The position numbers were made by a program, and so were the translations under genes. The notes below the pieces were generated by a model. It ran no database searches. It was not told where the DNA came from and saw nothing but the letters and a program-made list of their open reading frames with translations. Below are positions 1 through 10,407 of a stretch of 64,000 nucleotides of DNA, piece after piece. Within the stretch, counting starts at the first letter, position 1; every line of letters begins with the position of its first letter. Source of the DNA: a bacterium (GTDB lineage Bacteria; Cyanobacteriota; Sericytochromatia; S15B-MN24; VGJW01); assembly GCA_021781555.1 (NCBI GenBank), contig JAJXWQ010000002.1:1-64000 (forward strand), given 5' to 3'.

Positions 1-1
1 C

Positions 2-1054
2 GCCGCCCAGCAGGCCGCCACCCACACCTGGACCGCCCTGGCCGGACAGGTCCAGTACGGCAGCTGGATCGCAGGACCCACGCTCAACTCCAACGGTGGC
101 ATCGAGACCATTCCCTTCTGGAGCGGCAGCGAGCCCAACGACACGAGCAACCTGTACATCCTTGGCGGCGGCGGCAGCAACAACATTGCCGACCTGTCGC
201 TCAACTCCGACGGCGGCCCCGGCACGCTGACACAAAGCGTTGGCACGATGCCGATCACGACCAGCTCGCCGGATGGCCATGGCCACTATGACACCTGGCT
301 GGGCGATCGCTACTGGGTCTTCGACAACGACGGCTCGCCGCAGAAGTGCTACCTGCAATTCGATCCCCAGGGTAACTTCGTGACAGCCGTCAACGTCAGC
401 CCGTCTTTCGAATTGCTCAATGGCGTCCCCTTCTATCAGCACGACACCGCCATCTGCGGCGGACCCCACGGGATCTACATGTCGGGCTCCGACGACTCGG
501 GAAGCCCGACCTTCAACAACCTGATCTACTCGCTATTCGATCCCGGCAGCGACGCTATCGGCCCATGGCAATCCGTTCCCTTGCCCGGCGACGAGGGCAA
601 TTCCAATGCGATCTGCTACCAGGACGCCAGCTGCCTCGTCCTCCAGAACAACCTCTGGCGTTTCGGCGGTTACTATCCCAGCGCCTCCGCGTCCGAGATG
701 GTGGCCCCGCTCAACGCCGACGGCTCGCCGGTCTATTCCGGAGGAAGCAGCCCCTTCTACGTGGCCGGGCCCACCCCGATGGGGGGAGCCAACAGCTTCA
801 TGGGCCAGACGGTCCCGATCGGCCCCTACCTCTACAACTTCAATCCCTACTGGTGCTGCGGCGGCTCCACGGCCTACTACAGCCCCCTCATCTCGGGAAC
901 CTACGCGGCGGACTACGACACGACCTGGGCAAGCGGTGCCGAGAACCTCACCCTGCCGAACGTGCCGCAAGAAGAGGTTGTCGGAGGCTGGGTCTACGAG
1001 GTAGGCGGCTACAGCGGTTCCACCAACGTGATCTACTATGCCCCGATCCAGTGA
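2..1054 (+). CDS. 5'-truncated kelch/beta-propeller-like surface protein, paralog of the next gene
   Basis: The frame of ORF 248..1054 is open back to base 2. Its translation (FGNxLW, IGPWQSVPL, FYQHDTAICGGPHGIYMSG) aligns with the C-terminal half of the 1119..3575 product. Confidence 0.8.
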   Translation, partial: AAQQAATHTWTALAGQVQYGSWIAGPTLNSNGGIETIPFWSGSEPNDTSNLYILGGGGSNNIADLSLNSDGGPGTLTQSVGTMPITTSSPDGHGHYDTWLGDRYWVFDNDGSPQKCYLQFDPQGNFVTAVNVSPSFELLNGVPFYQHDTAICGGPHGIYMSGSDDSGSPTFNNLIYSLFDPGSDAIGPWQSVPLPGDEGNSNAICYQDASCLVLQNNLWRFGGYYPSASASEMVAPLNADGSPVYSGGSSPFYVAGPTPMGGANSFMGQTVPIGPYLYNFNPYWCCGGSTAYYSPLISGTYAADYDTTWASGAENLTLPNVPQEEVVGGWVYEVGGYSGSTNVIYYAPIQ

Positions 1055-1118
1055 TCCATCGAGGTTGTATCTCCGCCCGCAGCGCGACTTCGACGATGGC
1101 GGAAGAAGGAGAGAGAAC

Positions 1119-3575
1119 GTGAAGCTCGGCTCGATGATCCTGGCCGCCATCCTCGCGATGGGGTTAGCGGGCTGCTCCGTCTTCCCGATCGGCAAGCTCG
1201 GCTCGGCTCGCCAGAGGGCCGAGAGCATGCTGTCCCGGAGCGGCTCGGACGCGCTCACGGGCCAGGTCGCGTGGCCCCAGCCGCACACCTCGAACCTCAA
1301 GGCCCAGGCCCTGGCCTCCAACGTCGTCAGCCAGGCCACGATCGCGCTGATCGACCACAACAGCGGCCAGACCGTGGCCACCACGGTCTCGGATAACACC
1401 GGCGCGTTCAACCTCTCCATTCCCGGGTTCACCCCGGCGACGAGTCCGGATTTCTACACCCTGGAGGCCGTCAAGGGCGCCAACAACCAGAGTCCGGGCA
1501 GCGACACGCTCCGCCTGCGCACGATCGCGCAGTGGACCGGCAGCGGCTGGGTGTCGTGCACGAATGCCGTCGCCGGCTCCGGGACCGTCGCCATCAGCAG
1601 CCTGACCACGGCCCTGGCCCTCGAGGTCGGGCTGACGCGCGCCAGCGTCTCGGACGTCCTCGGCGCCGTGGACATCACCACGACCCCGGCCAATCTGACC
1701 AAGTCCCCCATCAACGCCACCGTGTCGGACACCGAGATCATCGATCTCGAGGGGGCCGTCAACGGCTACATCCTCAACAACCTCGATCCCGTGGCCCAGA
1801 CCAGCCAGATCCTGCCCTCGGTCACCGCCCTCACCCCGGCGGCGGGGGTCGTGGGCGAGGTGGTGTCGATAACCGGGTCGGGCTTCGTCGCGGTTCCGGG
1901 CGACACCACCGTGCAGTTCAACGGGGTGACGGCCCCGATCGTGGCCGTCACCCCCACGACGATCTTCGCCACCGTTCCGGCCCAGGCGCTCGGCGGACCC
2001 GTGACGGTCAGCACGCCCATCGGCAGCGCCACCGGGCCGACCTTCACGATTCCCAACAGCTCCACCGTCGTCATCAACATGTTCGCCCCCAACCCCACCT
2101 CGGTGGGCTCGCTCCTGTCCATCGGCGGCCAGGGCTTCGTGACCCCGGCTGCCAACAACACCGTCACGTTCGCCTGCATCTCGGGTTCGGGTTGCTCGGG
2201 CGGCCGCGTCGACGGCACGGTGCAGAGCGGCGATGCCCACAGCCTGGGCGTCCTGATTCCCCAGAACGCCGTCAGCGGCGCCGTGCAGGTCACCAATGCC
2301 TATGGTGCGAGCTCGAACGTCTGGCTCACCATCTCGCTCACGGGCACCCCGGTCATCAACGACGCCTTCCCCAGCGAGGGCGTGGACAACCAGGACATGT
2401 ACCTCGAAGGTACCCTCTTCGGTCGGACCGAGGGTACCGTGACCTTCACCGACGCCTCGGGCAAGACCTACGGAGCCGTCATCCGCCAGTGGCGAGACAA
2501 CCAGGTCCGGGTGAACGTCCCCTGGCAGGTCGCTCCGGGCACGGCGACCCTAACGCTCACGAACAGCTCCAACCTGAGCGCGACCACCACCTGGACGGTC
2601 CTCATCGGGAACCTCAACTGGGGCGCGGCCACGCTGGTCACAAACCTGCCGAACCAGGCTGGTACCGACTTGCTTCCCGCCTTCAGCGGCCACAACCTCT
2701 ACCTGGTCGGCGGCGGCAATTCGAGCGAGATCTCTCAGATGTCGCTCGCCGCCAACGGGGGACCTGGGGCGGTGCAGGCCAACATCGGTTCCATGCCCAT
2801 CACGACCGGAGGCCCCGACGCCCACGGCAACTTCAACACCTGGCAGGGCGACCGGTTCTGGGCCTTCGACAACAACGGTTCTTCCTACAAGGCCTACCTG
2901 CAGTTCGATCAGAATGGCAACTACGTCAGCTCGAACATCATCGGGCCGGCCTTCGCCATCCTCAACGGTGTGTCGTTCTTCCAGCACGACACCGGGATCA
3001 CCTGCGGCCCGCGGGGTTGCTACATGGCGGGAGCCGACGAGTCGACATCCGCTGCGGCTCTCAACGAGATCTACGAGATCTTCAACCCCGAGGTCGACAG
3101 CATCGGCCCGTGGCAATCGATCCCCTTCGGGGGCGGGAACGCCTTCCAGGACGACAGCCAGATCGTCCTCGGGAACAACCTGTGGATGTTCGGCGGCTGC
3201 TGCGGCACCAGCTGGGGGCCCGTACAGGCATCCAGTCCGCTCATGCCAGATGGCACACCGACCGGCCTGGTGCGGTGGGGAAGCGACCCCAGCGGGGGGA
3301 ACAACGACGCCTGGGTCGAGGTCGTGGGCAACACCCTGTATTACGTGCCCTGGAACACCACCACGGTCTACTCGGATCCCCTCTTGTCCGGATCGTATCC
3401 CCAGGACTACACCGCAACCTGGCCAACCACTACCTCGATCAGCCCGACCGGCATCTTGCCGCCGCAGTGCTCGGAGGACCACGTGGTCATCGGGGCCTAC
3501 CTGTACCTGACGGGTAGCTGCTGCGGCTGCTCGGCTGATGCCGGCGGCGTCTGGGCGATCCCGATGTCCTCATGA
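1119..3575 (+). CDS. Lipoprotein with IPT/TIG-like domains and C-terminal kelch-like region
   Basis: GTG start after ggaagaaggagag; lipobox MILAAILAMGLAGC; TIG-like repeats (PSVTALTPAAGVVGEVVSITGSGF...); C-terminus homologous to the upstream ORF. Confidence 0.8.
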   Translation: MKLGSMILAAILAMGLAGCSVFPIGKLGSARQRAESMLSRSGSDALTGQVAWPQPHTSNLKAQALASNVVSQATIALIDHNSGQTVATTVSDNTGAFNLSIPGFTPATSPDFYTLEAVKGANNQSPGSDTLRLRTIAQWTGSGWVSCTNAVAGSGTVAISSLTTALALEVGLTRASVSDVLGAVDITTTPANLTKSPINATVSDTEIIDLEGAVNGYILNNLDPVAQTSQILPSVTALTPAAGVVGEVVSITGSGFVAVPGDTTVQFNGVTAPIVAVTPTTIFATVPAQALGGPVTVSTPIGSATGPTFTIPNSSTVVINMFAPNPTSVGSLLSIGGQGFVTPAANNTVTFACISGSGCSGGRVDGTVQSGDAHSLGVLIPQNAVSGAVQVTNAYGASSNVWLTISLTGTPVINDAFPSEGVDNQDMYLEGTLFGRTEGTVTFTDASGKTYGAVIRQWRDNQVRVNVPWQVAPGTATLTLTNSSNLSATTTWTVLIGNLNWGAATLVTNLPNQAGTDLLPAFSGHNLYLVGGGNSSEISQMSLAANGGPGAVQANIGSMPITTGGPDAHGNFNTWQGDRFWAFDNNGSSYKAYLQFDQNGNYVSSNIIGPAFAILNGVSFFQHDTGITCGPRGCYMAGADESTSAAALNEIYEIFNPEVDSIGPWQSIPFGGGNAFQDDSQIVLGNNLWMFGGCCGTSWGPVQASSPLMPDGTPTGLVRWGSDPSGGNNDAWVEVVGNTLYYVPWNTTTVYSDPLLSGSYPQDYTATWPTTTSISPTGILPPQCSEDHVVIGAYLYLTGSCCGCSADAGGVWAIPMSS

Positions 3576-3667
3576 TCGCTGGCATCCTGGAGTCTTTCGC
3601 GAGATCTGGCCCGAGCGCGGCCGGCGACGATGTTGCCGGAGCGGCCTTGCAGGGGTAAAATACCTAC

Positions 3668-4354
3668 ATGCGCAAGATGGCGCCCGGGGTGGTGGCGGTC
3701 GTCCTGTGCGCGGCGGTCGCCGCGTGCAAGGGGCCGGTGGACATCTTCGGGCTGAAGTTCGGCCAGACCCCCAAGCCCGGGGCCACTCCGGTTCCCGGTC
3801 CCGCGGCGACGACCGGAAGTTCGCCCATGCCGACGGGGATACCGAGCACGGGTTCCTCGTCCGCGCCGACCGGCAATCCCTCGGTGAGTCCCTCGGCGAG
3901 TCCTTCGCCCAGCCCCACTCCCACGGCGAGCCCGACTCCGTACCTCGGACCCGAGGCGCTCGGATTCCTGTCCATCGTGGCCGCGAGCACGTCGGCCAGC
4001 GAATTCGTCTGCCCGGGTAGCCAGGGCGGGCCGGTCTGGCCCTCGGGGGCAAGCGCCAGTATCGGCCTGGCACCTCCCACGGGTGTCACTCCCAACTTGC
4101 CCTCGACGGTCCAGCTGGGGGCGGTCGTGATGCTCCAGGACGGAGACTGCACCGGTGCGGTCTCGTGGTCGAGTTCCAACATCGACGTGGCCGATGTCGA
4201 CAGCTCGGGGCTCGTCCACGCCACGGCCATCACGGGGACCACCAGCATCACGGCCACGGCGCTGGTGCCCACTTTGAGCGGCGGCGCGCCCTTGACGTTG
4301 CAATCCACGATCTCGGTTACCAACTCCGGCGGCGCGCTGGTCACGATCCAGTAG
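3668..4354 (+). CDS. Lipoprotein with Ser/Pro/Thr-rich linker and BIG2-like Ig domain
   Basis: Lipobox VLCAAVAAC; PSPSPTPTASPTP linker; VSWSSSNIDVADVDSSGLVHATAITGTTSITATA is typical of BIG2. Confidence 0.75.
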   Translation: MRKMAPGVVAVVLCAAVAACKGPVDIFGLKFGQTPKPGATPVPGPAATTGSSPMPTGIPSTGSSSAPTGNPSVSPSASPSPSPTPTASPTPYLGPEALGFLSIVAASTSASEFVCPGSQGGPVWPSGASASIGLAPPTGVTPNLPSTVQLGAVVMLQDGDCTGAVSWSSSNIDVADVDSSGLVHATAITGTTSITATALVPTLSGGAPLTLQSTISVTNSGGALVTIQ

Positions 4355-4366
4355 GTGGGAGCGGAT

Positions 4367-6397
4367 ATGAACCGCAGGGCTTACCTGACCCTACTCGCCT
4401 CGGGCGCGCTGCTGGCGCTCCCTGCTTGCCACGTCGCTCCGCAGCTCGGCCACGTGGCCGGGACGGCGAGCGCACCCGGGGCGCAGGCGGCTCCGCGGGC
4501 GTTCGCCGGAGGCGTGGAGTTTGCCGTGCGCTGGCCGGCACGGGGCGTGCAAACGATCCCCTCGACCACGGACCACATCACGGTCTCGGCCTTCCAGCTC
4601 GGCCAGAACTCGCCCTGCGCCACGACGACGCTCTACAACCCCTTTGCCAGTTCGACCTCGACGGCCACGGCCAGCTTGTCACCCATCGCGCCCGGAATCG
4701 TGGTCCTGACGGCCACGGCCTACGACGTGAACAACACCTCGCTGGCGGTGGGCAGCACGGACGTCGATATCCCCACCAACGGTCTCGTGCCGGCCACCCT
4801 GGTCCTGGCGTCCGCCACCAGCGCGCCGCAGATCCTCGGCATCGGGCCGACGAGCGGCATGCCCGGAGCCGAGATCGTGATCTACGGCAACAACTTCGGC
4901 CAGTCCAGCAACGCCCCCTTCTCGGTCGAGTTCGGCAATACCCCGGTCGCCAACCCCGTGCGCCCGACCGACAACGTCATCGACTTCGCGCTCCCTGGCG
5001 GCGTGGCCCCGGCCGCGGTCTCGATCACGGTGGGCGGCGTCACGGCGACGAGCTCGGTCATCGTCTCTCCGATCGCCTCGGTGAGCGTGAACACGACCAG
5101 TGCGACGACCTTTGCCCCCGGGGGAATGGTCTCCTTTACGGTGTCGGCGCAGGATATCAACGGCAAGTCCATCGCGAAGCCCAACGTGCCCTTCACCCTC
5201 GTGAACGCGGCCAGCGGCTTCGGCACGATCGGCGCCAGCGGCTCCTTCTTGAGTTCCTACACGTACGGAACGGGGGACGAGGTCGTTGGCACGGGCTCGA
5301 TCGCGGCCACCGTCTCCCTCACGACGCACTGGGTCAACCAGAACGACGCCCTCGCCGCCGGGCTCATGGCGCTTCCCGCGACGGATTCGTACGCGGGCTA
5401 CTACCCCGCGAGCGATCCCTATTACGGGCCCAAGGTGCAGCTCGGCGAGACCCTGTTTGCCGACACCGGATTCGCCGGCGGCCCCACCAAGCTCTCGTGC
5501 GCCTCGTGCCACGAGGCGGCCTTCGGGATGGAGGCCGGAAGGCCCACGGCGACCCTCAACACCGGCGCTGCCGGCAACCGCAAGCCCCGCACCCTGCTCG
5601 ACGTTGGGTTCGAGGGCGCCGGTGCCACGGGCGTGACCTTCCCCTCGAGCGTCTTCCTCGACTGGGACGGTCGGGCGGACAACCTCGAGGATCAAGCCCA
5701 GCAGGAGCTCAACGACCCCAGCGGCATCGACCAGGCCACGGCCAGCACCCTGGCGTATCTGGCCGGCAGTTCCGCCTACCAGACGGCGTTCACATCCGCA
5801 TTCGGCCCCGGTACGCCTGATGACGACTGCACCGGAAGCAACAACGACTGCATCTCGATCAAGAACGCCGTCGAGGCGCTCGCCACCTACGAGCGCAGCC
5901 TCGTGACCCCGCAGGCCTCCTTCGATCAGTGGATCTCGGCGCCGGTGGGAACCAACCCGAACAACGCCCTCAGCACCTCGGCCCAGATAGGCGTCGGTCT
6001 GTTCATCGGTTACGGTCACTGCGCCGCCTGCCACGACGGTCCGGACTTTACCGATGACCACTTCCACAACATCGGTGCCGCGAGCCCCGTCAACGTGACC
6101 GACACCGGCCGCGCCGCGATCTCGGGCAATTCCGCCGATATGAACGCCTTCTTGACCTCGAGCCTGCGCAACATCGCGCTGCGCGCCCCTTACTACCACG
6201 CGGGCCTCAACATCACGGGCGTCGCGGTGCCGGATCTGACGGCCGCCATCAACTACTACGAGGACGTGGCCTCGCACCCGGGCCTCGACCCCGAACTTCC
6301 GGTGGGCTTCGACGTGAGCGAGAATCCCACCGAGCAAGCCGCCCTCGTGGCCTTCCTGCAAAGCCTGACCGGAGCCACGCCGTCGGTGCTGCCGTAG
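4367..6397 (+). CDS. IPT/TIG-domain lipoprotein fused to di-haem cytochrome c peroxidase (MauG/CcpA family)
   Basis: Lipobox LLALPAC; TIG-like GIGPTSGMPGAEIVIYGNNFG; two CxxCH motifs (CASCH, CAACH); peroxidase signature SSLRNIALRAPYYHAG. Confidence 0.85.
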   Translation: MNRRAYLTLLASGALLALPACHVAPQLGHVAGTASAPGAQAAPRAFAGGVEFAVRWPARGVQTIPSTTDHITVSAFQLGQNSPCATTTLYNPFASSTSTATASLSPIAPGIVVLTATAYDVNNTSLAVGSTDVDIPTNGLVPATLVLASATSAPQILGIGPTSGMPGAEIVIYGNNFGQSSNAPFSVEFGNTPVANPVRPTDNVIDFALPGGVAPAAVSITVGGVTATSSVIVSPIASVSVNTTSATTFAPGGMVSFTVSAQDINGKSIAKPNVPFTLVNAASGFGTIGASGSFLSSYTYGTGDEVVGTGSIAATVSLTTHWVNQNDALAAGLMALPATDSYAGYYPASDPYYGPKVQLGETLFADTGFAGGPTKLSCASCHEAAFGMEAGRPTATLNTGAAGNRKPRTLLDVGFEGAGATGVTFPSSVFLDWDGRADNLEDQAQQELNDPSGIDQATASTLAYLAGSSAYQTAFTSAFGPGTPDDDCTGSNNDCISIKNAVEALATYERSLVTPQASFDQWISAPVGTNPNNALSTSAQIGVGLFIGYGHCAACHDGPDFTDDHFHNIGAASPVNVTDTGRAAISGNSADMNAFLTSSLRNIALRAPYYHAGLNITGVAVPDLTAAINYYEDVASHPGLDPELPVGFDVSENPTEQAALVAFLQSLTGATPSVLP

Positions 6398-6475
6398 GGG
6401 CGCAGAGACCCACGCGCGGCGCTCCCGGTTCGAAGGGACCGGGCTCCGGTCCAGCAGCCAAAGGAGCGGCTTCGC

Positions 6476-7558
6476 CTACCCGCTGCGCTTTTGCACCAGC
6501 AGCGTGCCCGCCGTGAGCAGGACCACGCCGAAGCCCAGCAGGATGACGGCCTCGGGCCACAGGACCGCCAACCCGCTGCCCTTGATGAGGATCTCGCGCG
6601 AGGCCGCGATGTAGTACCGCATCGGATCGGCGCGGGAGATCCACTCGATGATGCGCGGAGCGTTGTCGATCGGGGCGAAGAATCCCGAGAGCATCATGAC
6701 CACGACCAGGAAGAACCAGGCCAGGAACATCGCCTGCTGCTGGGTCTGCGAGGCCGCGGACATCACCAGGCCCAGGCCCAGCGACGACAGCTGGAAGATC
6801 AGCGTGAAGAAGAAGAAGAGCCACAAGCTGCCCCGGATCGGGATCTGGAAGACGAGCACCGCCATCGTGAGGGCGAGCGTCTGGGCGACCAGGGCCAGGA
6901 TGGCGAACGGGATGAGCTTGCCGAGGATGAAGGCGCTGCGTGGCAGCGGCGTGACCATGAGCTGGTCGTAGGTGCCGCGCTCACGCTCGCGCACGATGGA
7001 CATCGCGGCCATGGCGACGGTCAGGAACATCACGGCCAAAGTGACCATCCCGGGGATGTAGTAGTAGCGCGAGTGCAGGTTCGGATTGAAGGCCGCCCGG
7101 GGGGCGACGGTCACCCGGTGCAGGCCGCCGGGGTGGCCGTAGGGCGCGACGGCCGCCGCCAGGATCGCGCTGGCGTACCCGGCTGCGATCTCGGCCTCGT
7201 TGCCGTTGACGCCGTCGAGCACGAGCTGCACCCGGGGAGTCCGGTGCCGGCGCAGGTCGCGTTCGAAGTGGTCGGGAAGGACGACGGCCAGCGCGACGCG
7301 GCCGGAATCGAACTCCGATCGCAGGCGATCGAGGCTGTAGGCCGTCCCCTGGATATCGAACAGGGGCCCGTTGCGGAACTCCGCGAGCACGTTCCGGCTG
7401 ACCGCGCTTTGATCCAGATCGACGAGCAGGGTCGGCACGTGACGCACCTGCATGGTCATGGCAAACCCCATCATCAGGACCTGGACGACGGGCATGACGA
7501 GCATGAAGCGCAGGTTCGTCGGATTGCGGCGAAGCTGGCGGAACTCCTTGCGGATCAT
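6476..7558 (-). CDS. ABC-2 type permease (YbhR/YbhS-like)
   Basis: MIRKEFRQLRRNPTNLRFMLVMPVVQ...; RERERGTYDQLMVTPL motif; C-terminal TM block. The TTG/GTG start could lie slightly upstream. Confidence 0.85.
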   Translation of the reverse strand: MIRKEFRQLRRNPTNLRFMLVMPVVQVLMMGFAMTMQVRHVPTLLVDLDQSAVSRNVLAEFRNGPLFDIQGTAYSLDRLRSEFDSGRVALAVVLPDHFERDLRRHRTPRVQLVLDGVNGNEAEIAAGYASAILAAAVAPYGHPGGLHRVTVAPRAAFNPNLHSRYYYIPGMVTLAVMFLTVAMAAMSIVRERERGTYDQLMVTPLPRSAFILGKLIPFAILALVAQTLALTMAVLVFQIPIRGSLWLFFFFTLIFQLSSLGLGLVMSAASQTQQQAMFLAWFFLVVVMMLSGFFAPIDNAPRIIEWISRADPMRYYIAASREILIKGSGLAVLWPEAVILLGFGVVLLTAGTLLVQKRSG

Positions 7559-7593
7559 GGCCACCAAGGCCAGCAGGCCCTTCCTCGGCGCGG

Positions 7594-8694
7594 TCAACCC
7601 AGTCGCTCCCGGAAGCTCTTGATGCTGATCACCAGCATGACCGCGCTGAAGGCGCACAGGAAGACCGTCTGGGGGATCAGATCCGAGATTCCGACCCCCT
7701 TGATGACGACACCGCGGATGATGTCGAGAAAGTACCGGCCCGGAACGATGAGCGAGGCGAGCTGGAGCGGCCGCGGCATGCTCGCGATCGGGAAGATGAG
7801 GTTCGAGAGGATCAAGTTGGGCAGCATCGTGCCGCCCAGCGACACGAGCACCGCCGCCGTCTGCGTGGCGACGCCGCTCGAGATCAGCAGGCCCAGGGCC
7901 AGGTAGGCCAGCACGAAGGGCAGCATGAGCACCAAAAGCAGCGGCAGACTGCCGCGGATGGGCAACTGGTACAGGGTGACGGCGGCGGCCAGGATCAAGA
8001 GGCCGTCCGCGAGCGCCAGCACGAAGTAGGGCCCCACCTTGCCGAGGATGATCTCGAGCGGCGAGAGCGGTGATACCAGGATCTGTTCGAGGGTACCGCT
8101 CTCTTTCTCCCGGACCAGCGCCAGGCTGGTGAGCAGCGTGCTGACCAGGGTCAAGATGAGCCCGGCCAGGCCCGGGACGATGAAGAACAGGGTATTGCCC
8201 TCGGGATTGTAGAGCAGGCGCGTGGTGAGCGCGATGGGGGGCCCGGATCCGGGCGCGCCGCGCAGCGAGAACCGCTCCGCGACGGCGTTGACGAAGCCGG
8301 TCACCAGGGTCGCGGTGTTGGCATCCGAGCCGTCCACCAGGACCTGCACCGGGACCGCGGGCCGGCTCACCAGATCCCGCTCGAAATGCTGCGGGATGAC
8401 GACGATGCCATCGATCGCCCCCCCCCGGAAGAGGCGGTCGAGATGCACGGTCGTTCTCGGGGCCTCGGTCATCCGGAAGAAGCTGCTCGACAGTTCGCGA
8501 ATGAAGGCCCGGCTGGCCGGACTGTGGTCGAGGTCGACGACGGCGATCGGCGTCGAGTGCACGTCGAGCGAGACCGCATTGGCCATCAACAGCAGCTGCG
8601 CCAAAGGCATCGCGAGGACGACCAGGAGGGTCCTGGGATCGCGGAGGATGTGGGCGAACTCCTTGCGCAGCACGGCCCACAGACGCTGGATCAT
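7594..8694 (-). CDS. ABC-2 type permease (YbhS/YbhR-like)
   Basis: MIQRLWAVLRKEFAHILRDPRTLLVVLAMPL; VREKESGTLEQILVSPLSP motif. Confidence 0.88.
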   Translation of the reverse strand: MIQRLWAVLRKEFAHILRDPRTLLVVLAMPLAQLLLMANAVSLDVHSTPIAVVDLDHSPASRAFIRELSSSFFRMTEAPRTTVHLDRLFRGGAIDGIVVIPQHFERDLVSRPAVPVQVLVDGSDANTATLVTGFVNAVAERFSLRGAPGSGPPIALTTRLLYNPEGNTLFFIVPGLAGLILTLVSTLLTSLALVREKESGTLEQILVSPLSPLEIILGKVGPYFVLALADGLLILAAAVTLYQLPIRGSLPLLLVLMLPFVLAYLALGLLISSGVATQTAAVLVSLGGTMLPNLILSNLIFPIASMPRPLQLASLIVPGRYFLDIIRGVVIKGVGISDLIPQTVFLCAFSAVMLVISIKSFRERLG

Positions 8695-9476
8695 CGGCTC
8701 GTGCCTCCCTGCGGACCTGCGCCTGGCCGCTCGTCCCGGCGCACGAGGGCCAGGAAGAGCTCCTGGATGGTCTCGAGCCCGGCCTGGGCCTTGAGGTCGG
8801 CGGGGCTGCCCAGCGCGATGATGCGGCCCGCGTTCATCACGCTGATGCGGTGGCAGTATTCGGCCTCGTCCATGTAGTGCGTGGTGACGAAGACCGTCTT
8901 GCCCGATCGCGCCAGTTCATCGATGAGGCCCCAGAACGCCCGCCGCGAGACCGGATCGACCCCTCCGGTGGGCTCGTCGAGAAAGACGATCGCCGGATCG
9001 TGCACGGTGGCCGCCGCCAGGGCGACCCGCTGCTTCCAGCCCATGGGGATCGATGCGGTCAGCTTGTCCAGGTGCTCGGCGAGCTGCAGCCGGGGCACCA
9101 GCTCGTCGAGCCGGCGCGCCAGCCGCCGCGATCCGATGCCGTAGAGGCCGGCATAGAACTCGAGATTCTCCCGCACCGACAGGTCGTCGTAGAGCGAAAA
9201 TCGCTGTGACATGTAGCCGATCGAGCGCTTGATATCCTCGGACCGGGTGAGGACGTCGAAGCCCGCCACGGTCCCGGTCCCGCTCGTGGGCAGGAGCAAG
9301 CCGCACAGGATCTTGATGGTCGTGGTCTTGCCGGCGCCGTTGGCGCCGAGAAATCCGAAGATCTCGCCCTCGTGGACATCCAGATCGAGGGCGTCGACCG
9401 CCGTGAACGCGCCGAACTTGCGCGTGAGGGCGCGGGTCCGAACGACGACGGGGCGCTCGGTCTCAGGCTCGAGCAC
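8691..9476 (-). CDS. ABC transporter ATP-binding protein
   Basis: Walker A GANGAGKTT, Walker B VFLDEPTGGVDP; GTG start overlaps the upstream stop. Confidence 0.9.
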   Translation of the reverse strand: MLEPETERPVVVRTRALTRKFGAFTAVDALDLDVHEGEIFGFLGANGAGKTTTIKILCGLLLPTSGTGTVAGFDVLTRSEDIKRSIGYMSQRFSLYDDLSVRENLEFYAGLYGIGSRRLARRLDELVPRLQLAEHLDKLTASIPMGWKQRVALAAATVHDPAIVFLDEPTGGVDPVSRRAFWGLIDELARSGKTVFVTTHYMDEAEYCHRISVMNAGRIIALGSPADLKAQAGLETIQELFLALVRRDERPGAGPQGGTSR

Positions 9477-10407
9477 GGGCCGCCTCCCCCATCTTCTCGA
9501 CGAAGACATCTTCGAGGGTAGGCCGGCCGGCCGTGACCTCGAGTCCACGCTCGGCCAGACGGCGGGTCAAGCCCGGGAGATCCCGGGTGTAGAGGTGCAG
9601 CCGATCGCCGAAAGCGACGGCGCGCACCACGCCCTCGAGGCTCCCGAAATCGGCCTGCCGCGCCAGCATGTCGCCCCCACGCAGGACCGCCAGCGAATAC
9701 GGGAACGACGCGACGATCCGCTCGGGCGCATCCTCGGCCAGCCGCGCGCCCTCGTGCAGGAGGCAGATCCGATCGCAGTGCTGGGCCTCGTCCATGTACG
9801 GCGTCGTCACGAGGACCGGCACGCCCCGATCGCGCAGGCCCCCCAGGATCTCCCAGAACTCGGCACGCGAGACCGGATCCACCCCCGTGGTCGGCTCGTC
9901 GAGGATGAGCAGCTCGGGGGTGTGGATGAGGATGCAAGAAAGCGCGAGCTTCTGCTTCATGCCGCCCGAGAGCGCTCCGGCCCGCCGATCCAGGAACGGC
10001 CCCAGCATGTTGAAGGCCAGGAGTTCCTCCATGCGCGCTCGGAAAGCCGTCCGCGAGAGCCCGAAGATCTCGGCGAAAAAGCGCATGTTCTCGAGGACCG
10101 AGAGGTCGGGATAGAGCGAGAAGCGCTGCGGCATGTAGCCGATCGCCCGACGCACCCGGCGGTAGCCCGTGACCAGATCGTGGCCGCAGATCGTCCCCCC
10201 GCCACGATCCGGCAAGAGCAACGTGGCCAGGATGCGCAGCAGCGTGCTCTTGCCGGCGCCGTCGGGCCCGAGGATACCGACGATCTGCCCCCTGGCGACG
10301 GTGAGATCGAAGGGCGCCAGCGCCCGGACCTCGTCCGCACGGCCGCCGGCCCGGACGTAGCTCTTGGTGAGGCCCGCCACGGCGATCGCCGGGCCCTCCT
10401 CCGCCAT
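9463..10407 (-). CDS. ABC transporter ATP-binding protein
   Basis: Walker A GPDGAGKST, signature LSGGMKQK, Walker B LILDEPTTGVDP; ATG overlaps the stop of the HlyD gene. Confidence 0.9.
   Translation of the reverse strand: MAEEGPAIAVAGLTKSYVRAGGRADEVRALAPFDLTVARGQIVGILGPDGAGKSTLLRILATLLLPDRGGGTICGHDLVTGYRRVRRAIGYMPQRFSLYPDLSVLENMRFFAEIFGLSRTAFRARMEELLAFNMLGPFLDRRAGALSGGMKQKLALSCILIHTPELLILDEPTTGVDPVSRAEFWEILGGLRDRGVPVLVTTPYMDEAQHCDRICLLHEGARLAEDAPERIVASFPYSLAVLRGGDMLARQADFGSLEGVVRAVAFGDRLHLYTRDLPGLTRRLAERGLEVTAGRPTLEDVFVEKMGEAARARA

Noticed and set aside
4679-6361. 560-aa minus-strand ORF antisense to the cytochrome c peroxidase gene
   Set aside because: Composition (G/R/V/H-rich, no motif) is typical of shadow ORFs in high-GC DNA; the plus strand carries clear CxxCH domains.
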